Shown in pieces: positions 28,641 to 38,941 of a DNA stretch of 64,000 nt (within the stretch, counting starts at the first letter, position 1; the number at the start of each line of letters is the position of its first letter). Made by a program: the position numbers and the translations under genes. Source of the stretch: Polystyrenella longa (GTDB lineage: Bacteria; Planctomycetota; Planctomycetia; Planctomycetales; Planctomycetaceae); NCBI RefSeq assembly GCF_007750395.1, contig NZ_CP036281.1, forward strand, positions 1,637,001 to 1,701,000. The letters are read 5' to 3'. The notes below the pieces were generated by a model, which saw only the letters and a list, made by a program, of their open reading frames with translations, had not been told where the DNA came from and searched no databases.

Positions 28641-28951
28641 GGGAATCGTCAGTGAAGCATGTAGGGGGAAAGGGAGCGAGAGCTAATACAGGGAATATTT
28701 CATCTACTCCGGGCGAAAGCCTCCTCTTCGCGGAAGACTTTCCATTGTCGGTGAGAAAAATGCCGCTTTCAACACCGATATCCGAATTTTCGGCCTCACC
28801 TCTCAAGATTTCAGAACGGATTAACCGTGAAAGACTCTATTCTAAGGATGAACTTTGCTAGAATAACGTCCCAACTTCTGTATTGATCTGAACTTAATTC
28901 AACGAATGCACAATGCCCAAAATCATGGGCAACGAGATAGAAGAGAGCTCC

Positions 28952-29665
28952 ATGTTCGGCCGTTTCGGACCTACTCCATTTGATATTCGTTTTCAATTAA
29001 TAGGTATCCCCGTAATTGTGCATCCCGCTTTCTGGTTACTGGCGGCGATGTTCTCCTGGCGAGAACAACGGCTCGATCTCACGATGGTGGGGATGATCTG
29101 CATCTTTGTTTCCATTCTCGTTCATGAAATGGGACATGCCATCCTGCAGAGAAAATGGGGAGAGGTCCTGGACATTCAGCTGCATCTCTTCGGAGGAGCT
29201 GCTTCGTTTATTCCCGGACCGGGATACACTCCTTTGCGATCGATTCTCGTTTCGCTGGCGGGGCCTGCTTTCGGATTTATCCTGGCCGGCATTGCTTTGC
29301 TCGTTCAATGGGGGGCTCCCCGGATCGATCCGATTTATGAGTTTCTCATCAGTGATCAGCGTTATGAGCAGTACTTTATGGTCTCCACCAGTATCCTCAT
29401 CTTTCTGAACATCGTCTGGGGCATCTTCAACTTACTTCCGCTCCCTCCGTTGGATGGGGGGCATGTCTCCATGGACGTCTGCAAGCTGATCTCTCGCAGA
29501 AACGGTGAGATCTGGGCGTATCGCATCGCGATCGTGACGGCCGGGTTGGTGATTCTCTACATCGCCAAATTCGCACCCCATTATCGATTGGTGGTCCTCT
29601 GGTGCCTGCTGCTTGGATATCAGAACTGGCAAGCGCTCAATCAACGAACGGGAAAAAACTGGTAG
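28952..29665 (+). CDS. Site-2-protease-like M50 metallopeptidase
   Basis: This protein of about 237 residues is an intramembrane zinc protease of the SpoIVFB/FtsH-independent short type. The HEMGH zinc motif (HExxH) lies in the second hydrophobic segment and the third ligand is in LPPLDGGH. The ATG at 28952 fits the family start (FGRFGPTPFDI) and has AGAAGAG upstream; an ATG at 28913 would add 13 residues. A role in regulated proteolysis of anti-sigma factors is known for the family, and the ECF pair is divergent next door, so this protease could release that sigma factor; this link is inference. Confidence 0.9.
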   Translation: MFGRFGPTPFDIRFQLIGIPVIVHPAFWLLAAMFSWREQRLDLTMVGMICIFVSILVHEMGHAILQRKWGEVLDIQLHLFGGAASFIPGPGYTPLRSILVSLAGPAFGFILAGIALLVQWGAPRIDPIYEFLISDQRYEQYFMVSTSILIFLNIVWGIFNLLPLPPLDGGHVSMDVCKLISRRNGEIWAYRIAIVTAGLVILYIAKFAPHYRLVVLWCLLLGYQNWQALNQRTGKNW

Positions 29666-29666
29666 T

Positions 29667-30290
29667 TCAGCGAATCGGTTCGATGGTGACGCCGGGAGAG
29701 TCTTTGAACGCTTCCTGAAGTTCTTCCGTTGCAAGTCTGAGATCATCGGCATGCTGTTGTGCCTGAGTTGATTCCACATCGTTTTCCGAAGAAGAAAGTC
29801 CCTGACGGTCTAACCAGCGGGGATCGACTTCCAGACCTTCTATCCAGGTGACATACCAAATGCCATCCTGATAACGTTCCAGGTGGATATCGGGTTTCAT
29901 CTGATAACCATTCTGCTCAATGATGACGTTGATCAGCATGGTCGGTTCCACATGCTCTTTCAGCATCTTCGGATCAACGATTCCCGTATTCAGCAAATAA
30001 GCGAGTGAATCTTCCGGACCGGTTTTTAAAGAGTGATGGATCTCAATTCGGTATTCGTCCGGCTTTTGAGTTTCTTTAAATGCTGGGCCTGTCAGTTCCT
30101 GTTCGGCTCTCTCTCGCAGTTCGGGATGGGTGAATTGCAGAATCTTCTGTTTGTCACATTGCATCACGGCGTCGACATAACCCAGCGCGACCGATTTGGT
30201 TTCGCGGTGATCTATCCACTTATTCAGTCCCATCCACACCAGCATGACACCCACTGCCAGCAAAGGGAGCATCCAATTTCGCCGTGACAT
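29667..30290 (-). CDS. Hypothetical membrane-anchored protein
   Basis: This 207-residue protein has an N-terminal transmembrane segment (MLPLLAVGVMLVWMGLNKWI) and an extracytoplasmic alpha/beta domain that looks NTF2-like (ALGYVDAVMQCDKQKILQFTHPELR, then DGIWYVTWIEG). No function can be assigned. It is convergent with the M50 protease gene with a single base between the two stops. Confidence 0.7.
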   Translation of the reverse strand: MSRRNWMLPLLAVGVMLVWMGLNKWIDHRETKSVALGYVDAVMQCDKQKILQFTHPELRERAEQELTGPAFKETQKPDEYRIEIHHSLKTGPEDSLAYLLNTGIVDPKMLKEHVEPTMLINVIIEQNGYQMKPDIHLERYQDGIWYVTWIEGLEVDPRWLDRQGLSSSENDVESTQAQQHADDLRLATEELQEAFKDSPGVTIEPIR

Positions 30291-30493
30291 GTCTTTCGTC
30301 TCCGGTGGATAGGAACAGGAACTGGAACGTATCGTAAAAGTGATGTCGTGACCAAACGAAAATCCGCTCGTAGCAGACTAGGAAAGTCGCCGCGAGCGGA
30401 GGGTGTATTTCAGATTTAGAGACTCGAGATACAAACTGCCTGCTTCAAGTTGACCGATGAAAAGTCATACAGCAGGTTAAGTCGAATTCGAGT

Positions 30494-30709
30494 TCAGGCT
30501 CCGGGCCGCATGTTTGAACAAGCGGACAAGATCTCGTAGAGATCGGCAGAGACCTTCACTGTGTCTTCATCCCAGTCTCGCAGCCAGGTGCGATCCAGGC
30601 GAGCGGCGTCAATCATGATCTGCCGGAACTCTCGCAAAGGAATTTTGACTTGAGGCTCTTCGTATTGAGGTTCATCCTCACCGGTAAAAATCTTCAGACG
30701 TGGTCGCAT
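30494..30709 (-). CDS. Small hypothetical cytoplasmic protein
   Basis: This 71-residue acidic protein has a strong ribosome binding site (AAAAGGAT six bases before the ATG). The middle (IPLREFRQIMIDAARLDRTWLRDWDEDTVKVS) is helix-rich. I recognise no family. Confidence 0.6.
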   Translation of the reverse strand: MRPRLKIFTGEDEPQYEEPQVKIPLREFRQIMIDAARLDRTWLRDWDEDTVKVSADLYEILSACSNMRPGA

Positions 30710-31041
30710 CAGCTATCCTTTTCTGATGAAGCAAAGTCTTCTGGGGGGAATACAGTTCGATGTTAATCAGGAACTGATCTTTGTAGATAATGGGAAATGT
30801 TCTTTTCCGGAAAGTCCCGGTGTCGAAGAGAGAACACTTCCTATTCTTTATCGAACTGCAACCAACAAAAACTTGATCAGAAATTCAGATTGGTGAAGAA
30901 AAAGGACTAACCAGCGACAAGAGATTTTAATTCAACCAGAATGCAAAAAGACGGGTTAAGCTTGCGCGGATACGAAAGGAAAATGTCGTAATGACGTCCG
31001 GTTCAGACGGCTAGCTAGCCGCGATTCTGAGAGACGCTGAC
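30710..31041. other. Intergenic with a perfect palindrome
   Basis: No gene was seen. A 14-bp perfect palindrome, CGGCTAGCTAGCCG (31008-31021), lies 20 bp downstream of the bamA stop; without a T-run it is not a clear terminator. Confidence 0.4.
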
Positions 31042-34000
31042 TTAACGGGTGAAACCGACATAGAAACTGAAGATTCGTTTGTCGTCGAAGTCTTCCTGGA
31101 TAATCGGATACGCCCAGTCGAAGGCCAGAGGCACAGGGCCCATTGCCGGGACAGTCACACGTAAACCACCCCCGATGCTCATACGAAAGGCGTCGAAGGC
31201 GACATCGTCTTCTACCGTACCAAAGTCGGAGAAGGCGACTGCCTGGACTGTTTCGTTGGCCATCAGTGGGAAAATGTATTCAACTGAACCAAGAGCGAGG
31301 AACTCACCCCCAGTGTTAACGCCATCAGTGACGGGGCCCACGCCGCGGAATGAGAAACCACGGAAGGTTTGAAAACCACCGGCAAAGAACTGTTCGAAAA
31401 TTGGTGTGTCACTACCTGTCCAGCCCAACTGGCCTGCGAGGGAGATAATGTGACGTCCACCACCGTCTGGACGGTTGAAGACGGTAAAGTACTGGCTCGC
31501 TTCGAGGCCAACTTTAGGATAACTGTAGTCGCCGAAAGCCTGTTCATAGTTGGCTTCGATGATATGTCCTTCGCCCGGCATGAATGGAGCATCGCGTGTA
31601 TCGTGTGTTACTGCCCCTTTGACGGTTGTTAGCAGGCTGCTACCCAGTGCATCGGTCAGTTCCTGTGGTGTAGGAATACTGGGGTCATCGATTTCAATGT
31701 CTTCCAGGCGGAATGATCCTGAGACGGTCCATTCAGGAGTCAACTGTTTTCCCAGAGTGAATCGACCACCGGTTCGCTGTTCATCCCAGTCGGGATAGAA
31801 TCGCGTGAAGTAAAAGGCACTCACGCCGAAACTGTATTCGGTATCCATGAAGTAAGGATCGGACCAGGAGGCGGTATAACGACCGATTTCAGAACCAGGT
31901 ACGGCTTCCAGTCGGAATTTCTGTCCAGCACCACGCCAGGCTGTTCCGTTGATGATATCCTGAAACGACGTGGGTGGACGCCACAGGTCGAAGTTTTGTT
32001 CTTCGAGCACAATATTACCCGCGACACCGGAGTCAGAGTTCACACCGACCCCAAACATGAATCGACCTGTACGAGCTTCTGTCAGATCGGCTCGAATATC
32101 CAATTGTCCGGTAGGAGGAGGGCCGCCCAGCGGATCTCCCTGAGGGTTTCCACCATAAATGGGATTGTACGGATTCGTAAACTGGCTTTCTTCCACATTC
32201 GGATCGACCACAGGAGGAAACGGATTGTCGGGGCTCTGACCACGGAAAAGCATGTCGACCTGTCTCTCCAGGCCCACGTTCCGTTCGGGATTCCCATTAT
32301 TGGTTGAAGCGAAACGCTCATCCATATTGACGAACTGTCCCGGGTGAAGCACCTGTTGAGAAACTGTCGCGGGAATTCCACTGTGTCCGAAATCAGCGAC
32401 CGCAGATTTCGTGTTCGTGTTGCTAACCATTCTGTTATCAACAGTCTCGAACGAAGTCGTCTGGAAAGACGAGTTATTAAACCGAGCGATTTCACGTTGA
32501 GTCGCGTCTAACTCGATCGCGGTTGGTTGTTGATAATTGTTCGGTTGTGGACGTCGTTGATAGTACGACTGATCCTGTTGTTGAGTCGGCTGTGCGGGCG
32601 CTGCCTGGTTCGGCCGAGAATTCTCATCGTAGATGAAATTCTTTTCGCCAGACTGTCCGCGGAATAGTTGCGGATTCAGAATACCACCATCGGCAGGGGT
32701 CACGGCGTGCACGGTGATCTTAGGAGCAGAAGCCCCGCTACGCTCAAAAATCTGGGAACCGCCGAGTCGACTTTCCGCGAGCTTAATCATCCGTGGATTT
32801 GCTTTGTCACCCGGCTGAATCACCATACGGTTCAGGGCGACAGTCTCTTTAGTGTGAGGATAGTCGCCGAGGATGCGAACGTCGATATTGCGGATCGTGT
32901 AGATTATGTCTTCATCAATATTGTAGAGCAAATCGGCTTCACCGGGAGTTTCCAGAAAGACCGGAGAGGCTTCGACCTTCGCGAAGAATCGACCTTGTTC
33001 TCCATATTTCGCTTTAAGTTTGCGAATGTCGTCACCAAGAATTCGGGCGTTGAAGAATTCAGAGGCACCCAACTCCATTTCTTCGGCAAGTTCCTCTTCA
33101 TTGAAGACTTCGTTGCCTCGGATGATGCGATTACGAATCTTGTATCGCTTGCCCTCTTTGATCGTGTAGTGCAGATAGACTGCGGACTTGTCTTCGTTGA
33201 ATTCAATACGATGATCGATTCCGACGTCAAAATATCCGTAGTTGGTGTAGTACTGAGTTAAGGCATTCAAGTCGTTCTGGATGCTGGATGGGTCATAGAG
33301 ACCGCCGAATTTCCAGAGGATCGCCCGTTTCGTACTGAGATGGGTTTTGAGTACGCCATCTACGACGAATTCGTTTCCTTCGAAGTAGACTTTTTGAACT
33401 CGCGTTTTTTTGCCTTCGACGATCTCGAAAATGACATCACGCTGTTCGGGCTGGTCTCCACTGATCAGTTTGACTTTGGCGAAGAAGTAGCCTTTTTCTT
33501 TGTAATAATTCTGCAATCGCTGTACTGATTCCTGGTTGGCGCTCACGTCGTACGGGCTGCCTGCACGGAGACCAGTAATCTCGGCCAGCACTTTGTCTTT
33601 GAGTTTGTCGTTACCACGATATTCAATTTTGTCCACAATCGGGCGTTCTTTGACGACGAAGGTCAGAATCAGGCCCTTGTCGGTTCGTTGCAGTTTCGTG
33701 GAGACACTGAAAAACCAGCGTGTCTGGTAGAGCCGTTGAATATCTTCCCGCAGCATCTTCTGCGATGGGTTGCGATCGATCTGTGTCATCACTTTACGCA
33801 AAATGGCGCTCTCGGGAATGGTGACATTCCCTTCGACATTGATACTGATCACGGGTTGATCGAGTTTGTCGGTATAGGCCCGATTGGAAACCTTGCCGAG
33901 ATTCTGCTCCGTTCGATCTTTGAGCGGTACGGCACTCGATCCGGAAGCTCCCGGACTCTGCGCGCAAGCGGGAACTGCAAATAAAGCAGAGAGCAGACAA

Positions 34001-34107
34001 ATTGTGAAAACCAGGCAGGCTACTGGGAAAAATCGAACACGAGAAAAACGCACGGTCCGATTCGTCAGCAGTTTGCGAAACCCGGTGTCGTCCTTGACAC
34101 CTATCAT
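31042..34107 (-). CDS. bamA: Outer membrane protein assembly factor BamA, with insert
   Basis: This 1021-residue Omp85 protein has a signal peptide with a long basic lead (core VACLVFTICLLSALFAV, cut near CAQ), about five POTRA repeats to residue about 450, then a 200-residue linker and a C-terminal beta-barrel from about 680. The barrel opens with GRFMFGVGVNSDSGV, contains FRGFSFRGVGPV (the conserved RGF/RG of lid loop 6), and ends FSFYVGFTR. It folds outer-membrane barrels. The linker (about 455-665) is rich in Gln, Pro and Asn and is absent from the E. coli protein of about 800 residues. Confidence 0.94.
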   Translation of the reverse strand: MIGVKDDTGFRKLLTNRTVRFSRVRFFPVACLVFTICLLSALFAVPACAQSPGASGSSAVPLKDRTEQNLGKVSNRAYTDKLDQPVISINVEGNVTIPESAILRKVMTQIDRNPSQKMLREDIQRLYQTRWFFSVSTKLQRTDKGLILTFVVKERPIVDKIEYRGNDKLKDKVLAEITGLRAGSPYDVSANQESVQRLQNYYKEKGYFFAKVKLISGDQPEQRDVIFEIVEGKKTRVQKVYFEGNEFVVDGVLKTHLSTKRAILWKFGGLYDPSSIQNDLNALTQYYTNYGYFDVGIDHRIEFNEDKSAVYLHYTIKEGKRYKIRNRIIRGNEVFNEEELAEEMELGASEFFNARILGDDIRKLKAKYGEQGRFFAKVEASPVFLETPGEADLLYNIDEDIIYTIRNIDVRILGDYPHTKETVALNRMVIQPGDKANPRMIKLAESRLGGSQIFERSGASAPKITVHAVTPADGGILNPQLFRGQSGEKNFIYDENSRPNQAAPAQPTQQQDQSYYQRRPQPNNYQQPTAIELDATQREIARFNNSSFQTTSFETVDNRMVSNTNTKSAVADFGHSGIPATVSQQVLHPGQFVNMDERFASTNNGNPERNVGLERQVDMLFRGQSPDNPFPPVVDPNVEESQFTNPYNPIYGGNPQGDPLGGPPPTGQLDIRADLTEARTGRFMFGVGVNSDSGVAGNIVLEEQNFDLWRPPTSFQDIINGTAWRGAGQKFRLEAVPGSEIGRYTASWSDPYFMDTEYSFGVSAFYFTRFYPDWDEQRTGGRFTLGKQLTPEWTVSGSFRLEDIEIDDPSIPTPQELTDALGSSLLTTVKGAVTHDTRDAPFMPGEGHIIEANYEQAFGDYSYPKVGLEASQYFTVFNRPDGGGRHIISLAGQLGWTGSDTPIFEQFFAGGFQTFRGFSFRGVGPVTDGVNTGGEFLALGSVEYIFPLMANETVQAVAFSDFGTVEDDVAFDAFRMSIGGGLRVTVPAMGPVPLAFDWAYPIIQEDFDDKRIFSFYVGFTR

Positions 34108-34448
34108 CGGTTTATCAATTCGCTCCTGGAAACGATATATGGTCAGTAGGCAATGATCAATAAGAGAGAGAGTCTTCGAAAAAGTGGTTTCAATCGAAAA
34201 GGGCTTCCTGCCTAAGTCGTTTTGAAATCACTCTTTTGCCCCCTCTTCTGCATGGAAAATAACAGGCAGATCGATGGGGTAGGCGGTACAGATATCCGAT
34301 ATCCAAAAACAGGGCAAGCCGAGTTTTGGCCCTCATGGAAAGAGAGTTTCCTCTTTGTAAAATTGACTTTAAATCGAAGACAGGTTGAGAAACGAAGGGG
34401 GGGCGATCAGTCAAGAGACGCATTTCGAAACACGTCATCACCGTCGAT
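34108..34448. other. Intergenic, nothing recognised
   Basis: This gap of 341 bp lies between bamA and the coiled-coil gene, both on the minus strand. An open frame at 34190-34441 has poor protein character and no ribosome binding site. I see no terminator or RNA. Confidence 0.45.
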
Positions 34449-34883
34449 TTATCCCGCTTTTTTAAGAGACTCAGGCAAGTCGGCGAGATGAGTCGCTTCC
34501 GTCTTGGAAAAGCCAGCGTCTTCCATCAGTTCAGTAAATCGATCTACCGGAGGAGAGTCTGTTTTCGTGGGTGCCTGGATACGAGCGACTTCGCCGTTGA
34601 GACGCTGGATTTCCTGATCCGCCAGTTCCAGCAACTGTTCCAGTTGCAGAACGCGGGTTTGAACTTTCGCGTCGACCATCCGTTCAAAGTCGTGCAATTT
34701 GACATGCAGGCGGTTGAGTTCATTCCGCTGTGCATTATCGAGAGCGATGATTTCCCGCTGAGATTCAGCATACGCATTGGACCTGTTGCGGCTGGAACGC
34801 TTGCGCCAGGTTCGGCGTTGTATGATGTAGGCCGCCAGGAGAATAAATCCTCCGAGGGCGACATGTTCTAATCCATTGAACAT
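34449..34883 (-). CDS. Membrane-anchored coiled-coil protein, unknown
   Basis: This 144-residue protein has an N-terminal hydrophobic helix (HVALGGFILLAAYIIQ), a basic patch (RRTWRKRSSRNRS) and a long heptad-rich helix (about 45-100). A C-terminal piece, FTELMEDAGFSKTEATHLADLPESL, looks like a small helical docking segment. No family was recognised. The larC stop is about 1.4 kb away on the same strand, with bamA behind it. Confidence 0.65.
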   Translation of the reverse strand: MFNGLEHVALGGFILLAAYIIQRRTWRKRSSRNRSNAYAESQREIIALDNAQRNELNRLHVKLHDFERMVDAKVQTRVLQLEQLLELADQEIQRLNGEVARIQAPTKTDSPPVDRFTELMEDAGFSKTEATHLADLPESLKKAG

Positions 34884-34957
34884 GAGCCTGTCCCTGTATT
34901 CAATATCAGCTGCAACGAGTTGCCGGAGAAAGTCACCGGCAGGAGTTTGTTTTGTGA

Positions 34958-36259
<1,302 letters not shown>

Positions 36260-36262
36260 CAA

Positions 36263-37025
36263 AACGGTCCGAATTGAACAAAGTCTGAAAGGTGCTGGGT
36301 AAATCCAACTCTCCCATCAGTTTATGCATTGATATCACGGAAACCAAGCCGCTTCGATACAGAATGGTTTAAGCATCCGTTAAGAATTGAAGAGATTGGC
36401 GAAATTCGGGGCGTGATTGAATTCAGCGATCAATAGTGAGGATGCAGGCATTGAGAAGGAAAAGGTTGGTGGAATGCCGCGCTCGCGGGCGAGATCGAGC
36501 GGGCTAAATTCCACGTAGCGTGATTACCTGTCCGAAAATTGACTCTTGCCTCATTAACTCGAATTGAAATTGAGCAGATGATGAAGCAATAGATCGCCGA
36601 GCAATTAACAGATGTTTGATGCACCGGCAACTTGTGATTAGATTGAGTTTAGTGAGTTTTACAGAGAAAGGATATTAGTTCGGACGAGCTGTAGAGAGGA
36701 TTTTCTGGACGTGAATTTGTATTCAGCTATTTTGAGTGTTCTAAGCAGGTAAAGCAAGTCTGTTGAGGTCATCAGGAAAAGCGATTCAGCATGGTATTCA
36801 GCTTCTCGTCAAACAGACCCCGTCCATAATAGACAAAATTGAAGATGGATCCCCGAAGTTCTCCAGACTTTCAATGCATTCCATTTTTGTCCAGAATTAC
36901 ATTGACCCCCAACCATGGTTGAACCTAGTATGAGCCGATAAATTCCTGCCCTGTGAGGACTTTCCACACAGGTCGAGTATAAAACAGGACATCGTTGCAC
37001 CTGCAATACAATTTGACAGACAACG
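36263..37025. other. Long non-coding stretch upstream of the retron-like RNA
   Basis: No convincing gene lies in these 760 bp. Local features are the AACCATGGTT palindrome (36911-36920), a CCTGTG/CACAGG hairpin (36950-36955 with 36967-36972), and a promoter-like pair at 36902-36931. The composition is more AT-rich than flanking genes. Confidence 0.5.
36902..36931 (+). promoter_or_regulatory. Possible sigma-70-like promoter for the retron-like unit
   Basis: TTGACC (36902-36907) and TAGTAT (36926-36931) are spaced by 18 bp. Transcription from about 36938 would cover the msr-msd and continue to the reverse transcriptase gene. A CCTGTG hairpin follows in the leader. It is a sequence match only. 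Confidence 0.4.
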
Positions 37026-37196
37026 TGGTTTGCGGGTCGCCCAAGCCCAGGTTTGCCATCCGCAAGGATGACAGCCGCTGTGGGGATACCCCACGGTAGA
37101 AGAGTTGCTTGACACTCGTTCCCGGAAGGTGTTACCGACTAGAAGTTAGTCGGTCTACACCTTCGCAACAGGATCCGTTGAGCGGCCCGCAAACCA
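37026..37196 (+). ncRNA. Predicted retron msr-msd RNA
   Basis: The two ends pair as retron a1/a2: TGGTTTGCGGGTCGC (37026-37040) with GCGGCCCGCAAACCA (37182-37196), 15 pairs including one G-U. After a1 comes CCAAGC with a candidate branching G at 37045. The msr part has two hairpins, CATCC-GCAA-GGATG (37057-37070) and GTGGGG-ATA-CCCCAC (37080-37094). The msd part has GTTGC/GCAAC (37104-37108 and 37165-37169) closing a long hairpin: GAAGGTGT and ACCGACTA on the 5' side (37125-37132 and 37134-37141), loop GAAGT, then the exact complements TAGTCGGT (37147-37154) and ACACCTTC (37157-37164). Order and polarity (msr, msd, then RT gene) fit retrons. The branch site and cDNA ends (about 70-80 nt of DNA) are inferred. 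Confidence 0.85.
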
Positions 37197-37236
37197 ATTT
37201 TATTTCACTCCGTGCCCAATCTCTGATTTTCACTCA

Positions 37237-37312
37237 CTCAGTTTTATTCACACAGTTTCATCCACACAGTTTCATCCACACAGTTTCATCCACACAGTTT
37301 CATCCACACAGT
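37237..37312 (+). repeat. 14-bp tandem repeat between the msr-msd and the RT gene
   Basis: Four exact copies of CACAGTTTCATCCA (37251-37306) are preceded by a degenerate copy and followed by a 6-bp partial copy. The unit and spacing do not fit CRISPR. The repeat lies in the leader between a2 and the reverse transcriptase start, 111 bp upstream of the start codon. Confidence 0.92.
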
Positions 37313-37417
37313 CAGGTAGAGCAGTAATCTGTTTCTGTTTTTCTCTCCAATTCCGAGATAGAGAGGAACGACTGCCTCCGCTGTGGTGTCGCTATTCTGT
37401 TTAAGTAGACAACGTTT

Positions 37418-38734
37418 ATGGGGTTCTTCGATTTTCTACTACGTTTGCTCGGACTGAAAAGCAAACCCCAGGCCACCATGGCTCCTGCTGCTGGTACGCA
37501 ATTCAAAAAAACAACGAGCCCAAAGCGGACTGACCGTAAGCTCGATCCTCTTCGCTTTCAACGCGAACGCTGGTCGAAGGTTGCAAAATCGCCTCAACAG
37601 CAGACGACGACTTCTCGTCCTTTTTCCGTTCCTGCCGTGAAAGTCGAGCAACCTTATCCGTTTGCCCACTTCTCACCCATGGGCGATGGTTATCTCGATC
37701 TCAGTCAGGATGGCGATTCCGTTCAACTTCAGGAACTGGAGCTTCCCGAGTTCTCCAACCCACAGCAAATGGCCGACTGGTTGCAAATGCCGGTGGGGCA
37801 ACTCGCCTGGTTAACATGCCAGTTTGAAGAAGGGTATGCCCACGCCACGGAAAAGGCGGCTCACTATCATTTTCGCTGGCTTCCGAAACGAAATTTTGGT
37901 TGCCGATTAATCGAATCGCCCAAGCCCCTATTAAAACAGGCCCAACGCAAAGTCCTGCGGGAAATTCTCGACAACGTTCCCACCCACCAGGCGGCGCATG
38001 GATTTGTGCAGGGAAGTTCGATTCTCACCAACGCTCAGCCACACTGCGGTAAACGAGTCGTATTGAAATTCGATCTAGAGAACTTTTATCCCCACGTCCG
38101 TTTTTCCAAAGTGGTCGCCATTTTCAGAAGCATGGGATACAGTCGCGAAGCCTCGATCTGGCTCTCTCGCTTATGTATGTCACGGTTACCGCTCGACTGT
38201 AAACCACCGACGGCGAATCCCGAAGCACTTTGGATATACCAACCCACCCACCTGCCGCAAGGGGCACCCACGTCACCCACTCTGGCGAATCTGGCCGCCT
38301 ATGTTCTTGATGTGCGATTGGATGGATTAGCTCGATCCTTTGGTGCAGACTACAGCCGCTATGCCGACGACCTGACCTTCTCGGGCGATGCCCAATTTCT
38401 GAGATCGTTGAAGTCGTTTATTCCTTTCGTTGAAAAAATCATTCGAGAGACCGGTTTCAAGGTCAATAAAAACAAACGCAAGGTCATCCGCAACAACCAG
38501 CGACAGTCGGTCACGGGGGTGACCGTCAATGAGCACCCCAACATCAACCGCAAGGAATTCGACCGACTCAAAGCGATTCTGCACAACTGCGTTCGTTACG
38601 GTTCCGAATCCCAGAACCGCGACCAGCTCCCTGACTTCCAGGCCCATCTCCGCGGCCGCGTCGCCTACTTCCAGCAACTGAACCCCACCCGCGCCGCAAA
38701 ACTGAAGCAGGTCTTCGAGCAGATTCGCTGGTAG
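37418..38734 (+). CDS. Retron-type reverse transcriptase
   Basis: This 438-residue RNA-directed DNA polymerase shows both retron-specific motifs: NAQPH at 205-209 (NAxxH) and VTG at 365-367. The palm has LKFDLENFYP with Asp219, LPQGAPTSP at 279-287 and YADD at 315-318. Residues 1-150 form an extension: an amphipathic start (GFFDFLLRLLGL), a proline/basic linker, then a segment ending AHYHFRWLPKRNFGCRLIESPKP that enters the RT fold. Myxobacterial retron RTs carry a similarly long N-terminus. Its substrate is probably the msr-msd RNA 220 bp upstream, which it would copy into branched msDNA from a 2'-OH. No effector domain is fused. No clear ribosome binding site precedes the ATG. Confidence 0.95.
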   Translation: MGFFDFLLRLLGLKSKPQATMAPAAGTQFKKTTSPKRTDRKLDPLRFQRERWSKVAKSPQQQTTTSRPFSVPAVKVEQPYPFAHFSPMGDGYLDLSQDGDSVQLQELELPEFSNPQQMADWLQMPVGQLAWLTCQFEEGYAHATEKAAHYHFRWLPKRNFGCRLIESPKPLLKQAQRKVLREILDNVPTHQAAHGFVQGSSILTNAQPHCGKRVVLKFDLENFYPHVRFSKVVAIFRSMGYSREASIWLSRLCMSRLPLDCKPPTANPEALWIYQPTHLPQGAPTSPTLANLAAYVLDVRLDGLARSFGADYSRYADDLTFSGDAQFLRSLKSFIPFVEKIIRETGFKVNKNKRKVIRNNQRQSVTGVTVNEHPNINRKEFDRLKAILHNCVRYGSESQNRDQLPDFQAHLRGRVAYFQQLNPTRAAKLKQVFEQIRW

Positions 38735-38774
38735 GGAGGACTGGTTGAAGTGGTCACATTGACCAGCTCAACCC

Positions 38775-38811
38775 GACAGGTAATCAGAAAACTTTGCTCA
38801 GCTAACCTGTC
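38775..38811 (+). terminator. Possible terminator after the RT gene
   Basis: A GACAGGT (38775-38781) and ACCTGTC (38805-38811) inverted repeat with a 23-bp loop is followed by AAAAATTCT. The loop is large and the T-run is short, so this is a weak candidate. Confidence 0.3.
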
Positions 38812-38941
38812 AAAAATTCTACTTTGGACTTACCTTATAGTAGGTCGAGTCAGATGAACGAGCTCCAGGACATTGTTCTGCTGAATTGGCCCTCGTTGTT
38901 TCCTTCAAGTAGCTGTTATTCACTTCAGGACACTGCCTCTC

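Noticed and set aside
31008-31021. CGGCTAGCTAGCCG palindrome as a terminator of bamA
   Set aside because: The hairpin has a short stem and no T-run on the transcribed strand.
34190-34441. Minus-strand frame of 83 codons upstream of the coiled-coil gene
   Set aside because: Cys/Arg-rich chance composition with no start signal.
37251-37312. Repeats in the RT leader as a CRISPR array
   Set aside because: The 14-bp units are directly abutting with no spacers and no cas genes nearby.
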